This document shows, one piece after another, positions 1-6,679 of a stretch of 10,770 nucleotides of DNA. Positions within the stretch are counted from its first letter, which is position 1. Every line of letters begins with the position of its first letter. Below the pieces are notes generated by a model. That model was given only the letters and a program-made list of their open reading frames with translations. It ran no database searches and was not told the origin of the DNA. This stretch comes from an uncultured Actinomycetes bacterium (lineage in GTDB: Bacteria; Actinomycetota; Actinomycetes; Nanopelagicales; Nanopelagicaceae), in contig CAIJHZ010000171.1 of the NCBI GenBank assembly GCA_903820565.1, positions 1 through 10,770 on the forward strand, written 5' to 3'. The position numbers and the translations under genes are program-made.

Positions 1-14
1 CTATGATTACGCCA

Positions 15-103
15 GATCCCTCGTACGGCGTTACCGTACTGAACTCCCCCAGGGCAGGAATGCAGCAAGGGTAGGTCCGCTCTGGCGGGTGTGCGAGGGG
101 TCC
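15..103 (+). ncRNA. ffs: Small SRP RNA (4.5S-type, bacterial short form)
   Basis: This is the RNA of the signal recognition particle. It binds Ffh and targets nascent membrane and secreted proteins to FtsY. The terminal stem is visible: bases 15-26 pair with 91-102, including G-U pairs at 17/100 and 24/93. The conserved domain IV sequence follows: CCGTACTGAACTCCCCCAGG, then a GGAA tetraloop at 57-60 closed by GCA/TGC, then the internal-loop side GCAGCAAGGG. The length of about 90 nt matches the Alu-less short form usual in Actinobacteria. It lies 42 nt upstream of dnaX, a common actinobacterial arrangement. Its promoter would lie before the window. End positions are set by the stem and may be off by a few bases. 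Confidence 0.95.
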
Positions 104-145
104 TATTAAATTGGGCAAGGCGACGAACAGTAGAGGAGCAGGACG

Positions 146-1864
146 ATGTCATTAGCTTTGTATCGTAAATATCGTCCCTCTGTTTTTGCAGATGTCATCG
201 GACAAGAACATGTAACTGTTCCACTTTCCAATGCTTTGGAATCAGGTCGCACACACCACGCATATTTATTTAGTGGTCCTCGTGGTTGCGGAAAAACTTC
301 TAGCGCACGAATCATGGCGCGCTCGCTTAACTGCGAAAAGGGTCCCACACCAAATCCGTGTGGTGATTGTCAATCATGTAAAGATTTAGTCGCGAACGGC
401 CCAGGCTCATTAGATGTCATCGAACTAGATGCTGCGACCCACGGTTTAGTAGATGATGCACGCGATCTACGCGACAAGGCATTTTTTGCTCCAGTACAAA
501 GCCGCTACAAGATTTACATTATTGACGAAGCACATCAGCTTGGACCAGGCGCAGCAAATGCCTTGCTTAAGGTTGTTGAAGAGCCGCCAGCACATGTAAT
601 TTTTATATTTGCTACAACTGAACCAGATAAGTTAATTGCAACTATTCGTTCTCGTACGCACCACTATCCATTCCGTTTAGTCCCACCAGGAACACTGGCT
701 GCACACCTAGAAAAGGTTTGTAACTCTGAAGGCGTAAAGGTCGATAAGGGTGTAATTCCACTTGTAGTACGCGCTTCCGGCGGCTCTGTTCGTGACGCAC
801 TTTCAGTATTGGGTCAGTTATTAGCTGGTGCTGGCAAAGATGGCGTTAGCTATGAGATCGCAATCCAATTACTTGGGTTTACAGATGGTGCATTGTTAGA
901 TGATGCAATCGATGCGATTGCTGCCCATGACGGGGCAACCTTGTTTAAGACAATTGATCGAGTCATCGAATCCGGACATGATCCCCGCAGATTTACTAGT
1001 GACATGTTGGAACGCATCCGCGACTTAATGATTGTTGACGCGCTTAAAGATTCAACATCCAATTCAATTTTGCGAGATATGCCAGATGATCAGATGGAAC
1101 GCATGCGTAATCAGGCAAACAGAATTGGAACTGCAAATCTTTCAAGAGCTGCAGACATTGCAGCAGAGGGTTTGACCCAAATGCGTGGGGCTACTGCACC
1201 GCGCTTAATCCTGGAACTCATCTGTGGGCGTATTTTGTTGCCTATTGGTGATAACACTGAGGCTGGAATGCTGTCGAGGATTGAACGTTTGGAAAGAGCA
1301 GAAAACATTGCTCCTCTCACGACATCCAGTCGTTCTTCAGAAACACGAACCGCAGAGTTAAAAGAAAGTACAAACTCTGCTCATTCGGTTTCTGATGTCA
1401 CTCTTTCTAAGGCTGAGGAAGTAAAGACGACCACTCCTACAAAAGACTCCGCCCCGGTCACCACACCAAAGGTTCCGGGTAACTTTGATATTGCGGCACT
1501 TAGACGAGCATGGCCAGATGTTATTGAAGATGTAAAGAAGCGTCGTAGGCTGACTTGGTCGCTGCTTTCAGCAAGCGCGCAGGTGCTTAGTGTTGATGAA
1601 AGTGCAATCACGATTGGCATTGTTAACGCAGGTGCGAAGGAAAGTTTCGAACGTTCGGAATCTGACGTGATTCTCCGCAACGCATTTATTGATGTGGTGG
1701 GTTTGGATCGCAAGATTGCAGTTGTTGTTGATCCTTCAATTGACACCAATACGCCGGCGGCTCGTGAGACTAGAACATCTGAAGCACCAGGTGATGCTGT
1801 GCTTTTGTCAGGTGCGGCGCTTTTGGCAAAAGAACTTGGCGCAAAAATTGTTGAGGGTAAGTAA
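146..1864 (+). CDS. dnaX: DNA polymerase III subunit gamma/tau (clamp loader ATPase)
   Basis: DnaX is the ATPase of the clamp loader, which opens the beta clamp and places it on primed DNA at the replication fork. The 572-residue product has an N-terminal AAA+ domain. Walker A is GPRGCGKT at 44-51. Four cysteines (63, 72, 75, 78) form the zinc module. Walker B is IIDEAH at 125-130, and the SRC-type arginine is R170, here in SRTHHYPFR as I recall for actinobacterial DnaX. A Ser/Thr/Lys-rich linker covers about 392-446. A compact C-terminal domain begins near F447 and has the RRAWPDV motif. The length is close to mycobacterial DnaX and shorter than E. coli tau. I saw no A-AAA-AAG-type slippery site, so a frameshifted gamma form is not supported. 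GAGGAG at 133-138 sets the ATG. recR follows after 3 bp. Confidence 0.97.
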   Translation: MSLALYRKYRPSVFADVIGQEHVTVPLSNALESGRTHHAYLFSGPRGCGKTSSARIMARSLNCEKGPTPNPCGDCQSCKDLVANGPGSLDVIELDAATHGLVDDARDLRDKAFFAPVQSRYKIYIIDEAHQLGPGAANALLKVVEEPPAHVIFIFATTEPDKLIATIRSRTHHYPFRLVPPGTLAAHLEKVCNSEGVKVDKGVIPLVVRASGGSVRDALSVLGQLLAGAGKDGVSYEIAIQLLGFTDGALLDDAIDAIAAHDGATLFKTIDRVIESGHDPRRFTSDMLERIRDLMIVDALKDSTSNSILRDMPDDQMERMRNQANRIGTANLSRAADIAAEGLTQMRGATAPRLILELICGRILLPIGDNTEAGMLSRIERLERAENIAPLTTSSRSSETRTAELKESTNSAHSVSDVTLSKAEEVKTTTPTKDSAPVTTPKVPGNFDIAALRRAWPDVIEDVKKRRRLTWSLLSASAQVLSVDESAITIGIVNAGAKESFERSESDVILRNAFIDVVGLDRKIAVVVDPSIDTNTPAARETRTSEAPGDAVLLSGAALLAKELGAKIVEGK

Positions 1865-1867
1865 TAG

Positions 1868-2470
1868 ATGTCAGGAATGTATGAAGGTGCAATTCAAGAT
1901 TTAATTGATGCGTTAGGTCGCCTGCCGGGAATCGGCCCAAAGAGCGCGCAACGAATTGCTTTTCACATTTTGCAATCTGATTCCGAAGTTGCCTCAGCAC
2001 TTGTTGATTCAATTCGCGTTGTAAAAGAGCGTGTTAAGTTTTGCGTTGTATGCGGAAACGTTTCAGAAGAAGAGGAGTGTCGCATCTGTCGTGATCCTCG
2101 CCGTGACAACACCACAATTTGCGTTGTTGAAGAAAGCAAAGATGTCATTGCAATCGAACGCACTCGTGAATTCCGCGGTAAGTACCATGTACTTGGGGGA
2201 GCAATTAGCCCGATTGATGGCATTGGTCCAGAACAACTTCGAATTCGTGAATTAATGATTCGTTTGGCAGATGCCGGAATCATTGAAGTTATTTTGGCGA
2301 CTGATCCCAACCTCGAAGGTGAAGCAACAGCTACTTATTTATCCCGGCTTATTAAGCCGATGGATATAAAGGTTTCTCGTTTAGCTAGTGGCTTGCCAGT
2401 GGGTGGAGATTTGGAATATGCCGATGAAGTTACCCTTGGTCGCGCCTTTGAGGGCCGTAGGGATGTTTAA
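1868..2470 (+). CDS. recR: Recombination mediator protein RecR
   Basis: RecR works with RecO (and RecF) to load RecA onto SSB-coated single-stranded DNA at gaps. The 200-residue protein has the full family architecture. A helix-hairpin-helix lies around LGRLPGIGPKSAQRIA (16-31). A C4 zinc finger is formed by C59, C62, C71 and C74. The Toprim domain includes the acidic CVVEE stretch (85-89) and DPNLEGEATA (146-155). The C-terminal part holds ASGLPVGGDLEYAD (173-186), the Walker-B-like segment. The length is typical. The ATG lies 3 bp after the dnaX stop, and GAGGG inside the end of dnaX can serve as ribosome binding site, so the two genes are likely cotranscribed. The ybaB/ebfC gene commonly found between dnaX and recR is absent here. 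Confidence 0.97.
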   Translation: MSGMYEGAIQDLIDALGRLPGIGPKSAQRIAFHILQSDSEVASALVDSIRVVKERVKFCVVCGNVSEEEECRICRDPRRDNTTICVVEESKDVIAIERTREFRGKYHVLGGAISPIDGIGPEQLRIRELMIRLADAGIIEVILATDPNLEGEATATYLSRLIKPMDIKVSRLASGLPVGGDLEYADEVTLGRAFEGRRDV

Positions 2471-2509
2471 TCTCATTAATTGAGATGTTCCGTGTCTCAT
2501 TATTTGAGA
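2471..2509. promoter_or_regulatory. Two tandem 15-bp palindromes upstream of lysC (candidate operators)
   Basis: TCTCATTAATTGAGA at 2471-2485 and TCTCATTATTTGAGA at 2495-2509 share the arms TCTCA/TGAGA around a 5-bp AT-rich centre. They differ at two central positions. Their start-to-start distance is 24 bp, between two and two and a half helical turns. They begin at the first base after the recR stop and lie 51-90 bp before the lysC start. Arms and spacing look like paired dimer sites for a transcription factor that controls the lysC-asd operon. The regulator is not identifiable from this window. The arms are too short and the loops too AT-rich to make a convincing terminator, and there is no T-run. 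A much weaker third match may lie at 2545-2559. Confidence 0.6.
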
Positions 2510-2560
2510 AATACAGGAAATCGGGTAGCCCCAAACAAATCTGTGCTTCATGATTGAGCC

Positions 2561-3832
2561 ATGGGACTAATTGTTCAGAAATACGGTGGCTCTTCGGTAG
2601 CTGATGCCGCAGGGCTCAAGCGCGTAGCCAACAGAATTGTGGCGGCAAAGCGGGACGGCAATCAGGTTGTTGTCGTGGTTTCAGCCATGGGCGATACAAC
2701 AGATGAATTGATTGATCTTGCAGAACAAATCACTCCTATTCCTCAAGGCCGCGAATTAGATATGTTACTAACAGCCGGTGAGCGAATTTCAATGGCGCTG
2801 CTTGCTATGGCAATTAACAATTTAGGTCACGAAGCTCTTTCATTTACCGGCAGCCAAGCTGGTGTGATTACAACATCTGCACATGGTCGCGCTCGCATTA
2901 TTGATGTAACGCCTGGCCGAATTAAAGAAGCGTTAGATGGTGGCGCAATTGCAATCGTTGCAGGCTTCCAGGGAATTTCGCAAGATACAAAAGATGTAAC
3001 AACTTTGGGTCGCGGTGGTAGCGATACAACAGCGGTTGCATTGGCAGCAGCGCTAGATGCAGATGTTTGCGAGATTTACACAGATGTCGATGGAGTCTTT
3101 AGCGCTGACCCACGCGTTGTTCCAAGTGCTCGAAAGTTAAAAACTGTTACTTATGATGAAATGCTAGAACTCGCAGCTAGCGGTGCCAAGGTTTTGCACT
3201 TGCGTTGCGTGGAATACGCGCGTCGTTACAACTTACCAATTCACGTACGTTCATCTTTTACAACAAATGAAGGAACATGGGTGGTCAAAGATCACCCAGA
3301 AGGAGGCAGCATGGAACAAGCAATCATCTCAGGAATCGCACACGATAAGTCTGAAGCAAAGATAACGATTGTCGGAGTACCTGACCGCACTGGTGTTGCT
3401 GCACGCATCTTCCAGGCAATCGCAGATGCCGACATCAACATCGACATGATCGTGCAAAACGTTTCTGCTGCTGCAACAGGATTGACAGATATTTCATTCA
3501 CATTACCCAAGGCCGAAGGTGCCGCAGCAACTGCTATTTTGCAAAAACTACAAGGTGAAGTTGGTTTTGCCTCAATTCAATATGATGATCAAATCGGTAA
3601 ATTGTCATTAGTTGGCGCTGGTATGCGCTCACACCCAGGAGTGACGGCAACATTCTTCGGCGCTTTATCTGATGCAGGCGTTAATATCGAAATGATTTCA
3701 ACCTCTGAAATTCGTATTTCTATAATCTGTCGTGAGACTGATGTAGAGCGCGGTGCAAAGGCCGCCCACACAGCATTTGAACTCGATGCAGATCAAAGCG
3801 AAGCTGTTGTTTACGGAGGCACTGGGCGATGA
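2561..3832 (+). CDS. lysC: Aspartate kinase (alpha subunit; beta subunit nested in frame)
   Basis: LysC phosphorylates L-aspartate. This is the first committed step toward lysine, diaminopimelate, threonine, methionine and isoleucine. The 423-residue protein begins with the kinase signature QKYGGSSVAD (6-15) and carries LGRGGSDTTAVAL around 149-161. Its catalytic amino-acid-kinase domain runs to about residue 245. Two ACT domains follow (roughly 267-335 and 348-415), with DINIDMIVQNVS and GVNIEMISTSEIRIS as the effector-binding elements. Length and ending (AVVYGGTGR) closely match the Corynebacterium glutamicum enzyme as I recall it. That enzyme is inhibited jointly by lysine and threonine, and the serine of its ACT site is kept here (S302). 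The start has only a weak Shine-Dalgarno (TGAG). The stop overlaps asd by ATGA. Confidence 0.97.
   Translation: MGLIVQKYGGSSVADAAGLKRVANRIVAAKRDGNQVVVVVSAMGDTTDELIDLAEQITPIPQGRELDMLLTAGERISMALLAMAINNLGHEALSFTGSQAGVITTSAHGRARIIDVTPGRIKEALDGGAIAIVAGFQGISQDTKDVTTLGRGGSDTTAVALAAALDADVCEIYTDVDGVFSADPRVVPSARKLKTVTYDEMLELAASGAKVLHLRCVEYARRYNLPIHVRSSFTTNEGTWVVKDHPEGGSMEQAIISGIAHDKSEAKITIVGVPDRTGVAARIFQAIADADINIDMIVQNVSAAATGLTDISFTLPKAEGAAATAILQKLQGEVGFASIQYDDQIGKLSLVGAGMRSHPGVTATFFGALSDAGVNIEMISTSEIRISIICRETDVERGAKAAHTAFELDADQSEAVVYGGTGR
3301..3832 (+). CDS. lysC: Aspartate kinase beta subunit from an internal start within lysC (start ATG 3311; entry includes its SD)
   Basis: AGGAGG at 3301-3306, extended upstream by AGA, sits 4 nt before an in-frame ATG at 3311-3313 (Met251 of LysC). 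This is the strongest Shine-Dalgarno in the window, far better than that of the full-length start. Initiation there would give a 173-residue protein carrying only the two ACT regulatory domains. Corynebacterium and Bacillus are known to make such an alpha2beta2 aspartate kinase from one gene, and the C. glutamicum beta subunit is about 172 residues. The position, size and ribosome binding site fit that arrangement. Production of the separate subunit is inferred, not shown. Confidence 0.85.
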
Positions 3833-4902
3833 GTAAAAAACTTAAAAAAGGCGCAAAGAAGCCAACATTGGCAGTTGTCGGTGCAACTGGCGCAGTCGGC
3901 ACAGTGATGCTCAGCATTTTGTCTGAGCGCAAAGATGTGTGGGGCGAGATTCGTTTAATCGCCTCTGCACGCAGTGCAGGTAAGAAGTTAATGTGCCGCG
4001 GGGAAGAGTTAACAGTTGTAGCTCTTTCACCTGAAGCTTTTGATGGCATCGATGTTGCAATGTTTGATGTTCCAGATGAAGTTTCTGCCGAGTGGGCACC
4101 TATTGCTGTTTCGCGTGGTGCAATCGTAGTTGATAACTCTGGTGCATTTCGGATGGATCCAAAAGTTCCATTGGTTGTTCCTGAAGTCAATCCAAAAGAT
4201 ACGAAGAAGCGTCCAAAGGGAATTATTTCAAATCCAAATTGCACGACTCTCTCGATGATTGTTGCAATGGGCGCACTCAATAAGAAGTATCAATTGAAAG
4301 AACTTGTTGTTGCTTCATACCAGGCCGCATCTGGTGCTGGCCAACCAGGCATTGATGCATTGCGCGAGCAGATTTCAGCAGTAGCAGGCAAGAACCTTGG
4401 CGAAGCAACTAGTGATGTTCGTACTGTTGTAACAAAGAACGATGTATTCCCTGCACCCCTTGCACTCAACGTTGTGCCATGGGCAGGTTCACTAAAGGAA
4501 GATGGCTACACATCAGAAGAACTCAAGGTTCGAAATGAGTCCCGCAAGATTCTAGGAATGCCACGTTTAAAGGTTTCTGCAACATGTGTTCGTGTTCCAG
4601 TACTAACAACACATTCACTCGCGGTACATGCAACATTTAAGAACGAGGTAACTCGAAAAGGAGCGCAAAAACTTCTAGCCAAGGCTGCAGGAGTTACCTT
4701 GCTTGATGATCCAGAAAACAAGAAGTTTCCAACACCAAATGATGCAGTCGGAACTGATGCAACATGGGTAGGTCGCGTGCGCAGATCACCAGATGACAAG
4801 AAATCTCTTGATTTGTTCTTGTGTGGAGACAACCTACGCAAGGGTGCTGCTTTAAATACAGCCCAGATCGCCGAGCTATTGGCGGTAGAGTTAACAAAAT
4901 GA
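3829..4902 (+). CDS. asd: Aspartate-semialdehyde dehydrogenase
   Basis: Asd reduces aspartyl-4-phosphate to aspartate semialdehyde with NADPH, using the product of LysC directly. The 357-residue protein has a lysine-rich N-terminal tail of about 12 residues before the Rossmann motif VVGATGAVGTVM (16-27). Other landmarks are VVDNSGAFRMD (100-110), the catalytic cysteine C138 in ISNPNCTT, SYQAASGAGQPG (163-174), and the catalytic histidine H262 in RVPVLTTHSLAVH. The segment that reads FSAGGS in many Asd enzymes is FDVPDEVSAEWAP here (79-91). That suggests a distinct actinobacterial subgroup. GGAGG at 3815-3819 lies 9 nt before the ATG, which overlaps the lysC stop (ATGA). The end overlaps yqeY in the same way, so these genes are translationally coupled. 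Confidence 0.95.
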   Translation: MSKKLKKGAKKPTLAVVGATGAVGTVMLSILSERKDVWGEIRLIASARSAGKKLMCRGEELTVVALSPEAFDGIDVAMFDVPDEVSAEWAPIAVSRGAIVVDNSGAFRMDPKVPLVVPEVNPKDTKKRPKGIISNPNCTTLSMIVAMGALNKKYQLKELVVASYQAASGAGQPGIDALREQISAVAGKNLGEATSDVRTVVTKNDVFPAPLALNVVPWAGSLKEDGYTSEELKVRNESRKILGMPRLKVSATCVRVPVLTTHSLAVHATFKNEVTRKGAQKLLAKAAGVTLLDDPENKKFPTPNDAVGTDATWVGRVRRSPDDKKSLDLFLCGDNLRKGAALNTAQIAELLAVELTK

Positions 4903-5351
4903 CAATCAAAGAAACGCTACGTGCCGACTTAACAGAGGCGATTCGCGGTCGCAACGAGATCACATCCAGCACTATCCGTATGGTGCTAACTGCAATCACT
5001 AATGAAGAGGTTGCCGGTAAAGAAGCTCGCGTTCTTAGTGATGATGAAGTAATTGTTGTGTTGTCTCGCGAGGCAAAGAAGCGCAGAGAAGCAGCTGAAG
5101 CTTTTGAAGGTGCTGGCCATCCAGAAAAAGCTGCACTAGAAAAATCTGAAGGCGAAGTTATTGCTAAGTATTTGCCTGCGCAGTTAACTGCAGATGAGAT
5201 CAAGCAGATTATTGCTGATGCAATTGCATCTACTGGTGCTGCAGGCCCAGCTGATATGGGCAAGGTAATGGGCGCGATTAAAGCGAAAATTGCAGGAAAG
5301 GCTGATGGAGCACTCGTTTCATCACTAGTGAAAGAGAGTCTTAACAAATGA
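4899..5351 (+). CDS. yqeY: GatB/YqeY domain-containing protein
   Basis: The 150-residue product is a stand-alone YqeY protein. This family resembles the tail domain of GatB, the tRNA-dependent amidotransferase subunit. Its cellular role is not well defined, though a link to tRNA or aminoacylation is often suggested. Family features are an N-terminal MTIKETLRADLTEAIRGRNE segment, the central SREAKKRREAAEAFEGAGHPE helix, KYLPAQLTADEI near 89-100, and the C-terminal DMGKVMGAIKAKIAGKADG segment. Length is typical. I chose the ATG at 4899 because it overlaps the asd stop (ATGA) and gives the normal N terminus. An upstream in-frame ATG at 4821 would add 26 residues from within asd that do not look like the family. 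Expression is probably coupled to asd. Confidence 0.92.
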   Translation: MTIKETLRADLTEAIRGRNEITSSTIRMVLTAITNEEVAGKEARVLSDDEVIVVLSREAKKRREAAEAFEGAGHPEKAALEKSEGEVIAKYLPAQLTADEIKQIIADAIASTGAAGPADMGKVMGAIKAKIAGKADGALVSSLVKESLNK

Positions 5352-5506
5352 TTAAGTATGAATACGCAACAGTTCCACTACTTTAACATGCAACTAAGGC
5401 GATCCTTGATACGTGGGGTTCAGATGGTTGGGAGCTCGTACAAGTTATTCCAGCACCAGGAACAGGTGAGCAGCTTGTTGCATACATGAAGCGAGCACTT
5501 GCGTGA
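5348..5506 (+). pseudogene. Small WEYATVPLL/DUF4177-like gene interrupted by an in-frame TAA
   Basis: Reading from ATG 5348 gives MIKYEYATVPLL, then TAA at 5384-5386. The same frame then continues HATKAILDTWGSDGWELVQV and on to AYMKRALA, with a TGA at 5504-5506. Joined, this is a protein of about 52 residues. It matches the pattern I recall for a small conserved actinobacterial protein (KWEYATVPLL-x-HATKQILD-x-WG-x-DGWELV) of unknown function, placed next to ridA in mycobacteria. Only the one variable codon between PLL and HATK is a stop. Both ends keep 4-bp overlaps, ATGA with yqeY and GTGA with ridA. No in-frame start codon follows the stop before ATG 5486, so re-initiation cannot rescue it. 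The cause may be a recent nonsense mutation, a sequence error, or much less likely readthrough. Confidence 0.85.
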
Positions 5507-5970
5507 ATACAGTAGATGTCCGTGCAAAGTTAGCTGAACTTGGGCTAGAACTTCCAGTAGCTGCAAAGCCAGTAGCTGCTTATGTTCCAGCGATTCGAAC
5601 AGGCAATTTAGTTTTTACTGCAGGACAACTTCCACTTGCTGGCGGAGAAATGGCTGGCGTTGGAAAAGTTAACGGAGAGATCACTCCTGAGCGTGCAAAA
5701 GAGCTTGCACAGATTTGTGCACTCAACTGTCTTGCAGCTGTTGAAACAGTTGCAGATGTAAACAAGATTACAAAGATTGTTCGCGTAGTTGGATATGTAA
5801 ATGGTGTGCCAGGTTTTATCGGTCATCCAGGCGTAGTCAACGGTGCATCTGAATTGTTTATAGCAATCTGGGGCGATGGTGCAAAGCATGCACGCAGCGC
5901 CGTTGGAATTGCAGAGCTTCCACTTAACTCTCCGGTGGAAATTGAACTAACAGTCGAAATTACTGACTAG
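5503..5970 (+). CDS. RidA/YjgF/UK114-family protein
   Basis: The 155-residue protein belongs to the RidA superfamily. Classic members hydrolyse reactive enamine/imine intermediates released by PLP enzymes, which would suit an amino-acid biosynthetic operon. This is a longer subgroup, and its exact substrate is not established. Visible family elements are LVFTAGQLPL (36-45), the VVGYVNGVPGFIGHP turn (95-109) and HARSAVGIAELPLNSPVEIE (129-148). The last contains the arginine (R131) and glutamate (E146) that line up with the active-site Arg and Glu of RidA, based on a by-eye alignment. The GTG start at 5503 overlaps the stop of the preceding small gene (GTGA). No strong Shine-Dalgarno is seen, which fits translational coupling. 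If the upstream gene is truly truncated, that coupling may be weakened. crp converges 3 bp after the stop. Confidence 0.9.
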   Translation: MNTVDVRAKLAELGLELPVAAKPVAAYVPAIRTGNLVFTAGQLPLAGGEMAGVGKVNGEITPERAKELAQICALNCLAAVETVADVNKITKIVRVVGYVNGVPGFIGHPGVVNGASELFIAIWGDGAKHARSAVGIAELPLNSPVEIELTVEITD

Positions 5971-5973
5971 CGG

Positions 5974-6657
5974 TCATTTACTGCGCTTTGATAAACGTTC
6001 GAAATCTGTAATCAGAACTGCGCGACCATCTAGCTTTAACCAATTTCGTCCTGCAAAATCAGCAAGTGCCTTATTTACAGTTTCGCGTGAAGCGCCCACT
6101 AATTGAGCTAACTCTTCTTGAGTCAGATCGTGGTGAACAAATAAACCTTCATCGGTTTGCTTTCCAAAACGCTCACCAAGATCAATAAGAGCCTTCGCGA
6201 CGCGTCCTGGAACATCAGAGAACACAAGATCTCCAACAGCTTCATTGGTGCGGCGCAAGCGTTGTGCAAGGCGAGCAAGAAGCTGCAGCGAAACCATTGG
6301 ATTTTCGGCAAGCCACGGAAGAAGTTTGTCCTGACCAAGACTTAACAATTTAGCATCTGTAACAGCGGTTGCTGATGAGGTACGTGGGCCGGGATCAAAA
6401 AGACTTAATTCACCAAACATTTCTCCGGGTCCAAGAATTGATAGAAGATTTTCGCGACCATCACCACTTGATGTTCCAAGCTTTAACTTGCCCTCAGCAA
6501 TTACATACAGGTGATCGCCTTCATCGCCTTCAGCAAACAAGACAGATCCCTTTGCGATTTTTACCGACACCATATTTGCCAGCAAGGAAGCCGCAGCGGC
6601 ATCGTCTAGCGCAGTAAAAAGAGGCGCTTTGCGAATAACTTCTTCATTTATGGGCAC
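5974..6657 (-). CDS. crp: Crp/Fnr-family transcriptional regulator (cAMP receptor protein type)
   Basis: A DNA-binding regulator closely resembling mycobacterial and corynebacterial Crp/GlxR, which respond to cAMP and control carbon, energy and respiration genes. With a GTG start at 6657 the protein has 227 residues, against about 224 in Mycobacterium tuberculosis. The cyclic-nucleotide domain contains VLFAEGDEGDHLYVI (39-53) and the phosphate-binding cassette FGELSLFDPGPRTSSAT (81-97) with G82, E83, R92 and T93. The linker LAQRLRRTNEAVGDLVFSDV follows. The C-terminal winged helix has LTQEELAQLVGASRETVNKA as its recognition motif. I prefer GTG 6657 because it gives the family length and sits 7 nt after a -10-like TAAAGT, which suggests a leaderless mRNA. 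ATG 6678 (234 residues) and TTG 6702 are alternatives with no better ribosome site. Confidence 0.93.
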   Translation of the reverse strand: MPINEEVIRKAPLFTALDDAAAASLLANMVSVKIAKGSVLFAEGDEGDHLYVIAEGKLKLGTSSGDGRENLLSILGPGEMFGELSLFDPGPRTSSATAVTDAKLLSLGQDKLLPWLAENPMVSLQLLARLAQRLRRTNEAVGDLVFSDVPGRVAKALIDLGERFGKQTDEGLFVHHDLTQEELAQLVGASRETVNKALADFAGRNWLKLDGRAVLITDFERLSKRSK

Positions 6658-6679
6658 GAGGGGTACTTTACTACTCATG
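6655..6679. promoter_or_regulatory. Compact divergent crp/nth promoter with overlapping -10 elements
   Basis: Only 19 bp (6658-6676) separate the preferred starts of crp (GTG 6657, minus) and nth (ATG 6677, plus). On the plus strand TACTTT (6664-6669) lies exactly 7 nt before the nth ATG. On the minus strand TAAAGT (bases 6670 to 6665) lies exactly 7 nt before the crp GTG. Both fit TANNNT -10 elements for leaderless transcripts, which are common in Actinobacteria, and they overlap by 5 bp. Neither gene has a well-placed Shine-Dalgarno. No clear -35 box was recognised on either side. The assignment is inferred from spacing. Confidence 0.5.

Noticed and set aside
1..14. ATGATTACGCCA at 3-14 is identical to the start of the lacZ-alpha polylinker of pUC-type vectors. 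The CCA also recalls a tRNA 3' end.
   Set aside because: Twelve bases at a window edge are too few to claim vector sequence. No T-loop (GTTCRA) fits a tRNA here. Extending upstream or checking the clone/assembly source would settle it.
146..1864. Programmed frameshift in dnaX producing a gamma form.
   Set aside because: No A-AAA-AAG heptamer or similar slippery run with a following hairpin was found in the frame.
2471..2509. The palindromes before lysC as a terminator of recR.
   Set aside because: Stems are 5 bp and AT-containing with no following T-run. Two near-identical copies fit protein binding better.
4821..4898. Longer YqeY product from ATG 4821.
   Set aside because: The 26 extra residues are an out-of-frame reading of the asd 3' end. 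ATG 4899 has the standard ATGA overlap and a family-like start.
5608..5889. Longer antisense open frames opposite ridA, asd, lysC and acsA.
   Set aside because: Each lies fully within a clearly recognised gene, has no ribosome site or family-like residues, and mirrors the codon pattern of the sense gene.
6629..6676. Longer nth product from ATG 6629 or 6650.
   Set aside because: The added residues come from the crp frame region and look nothing like endonuclease III. No ribosome site precedes these codons.
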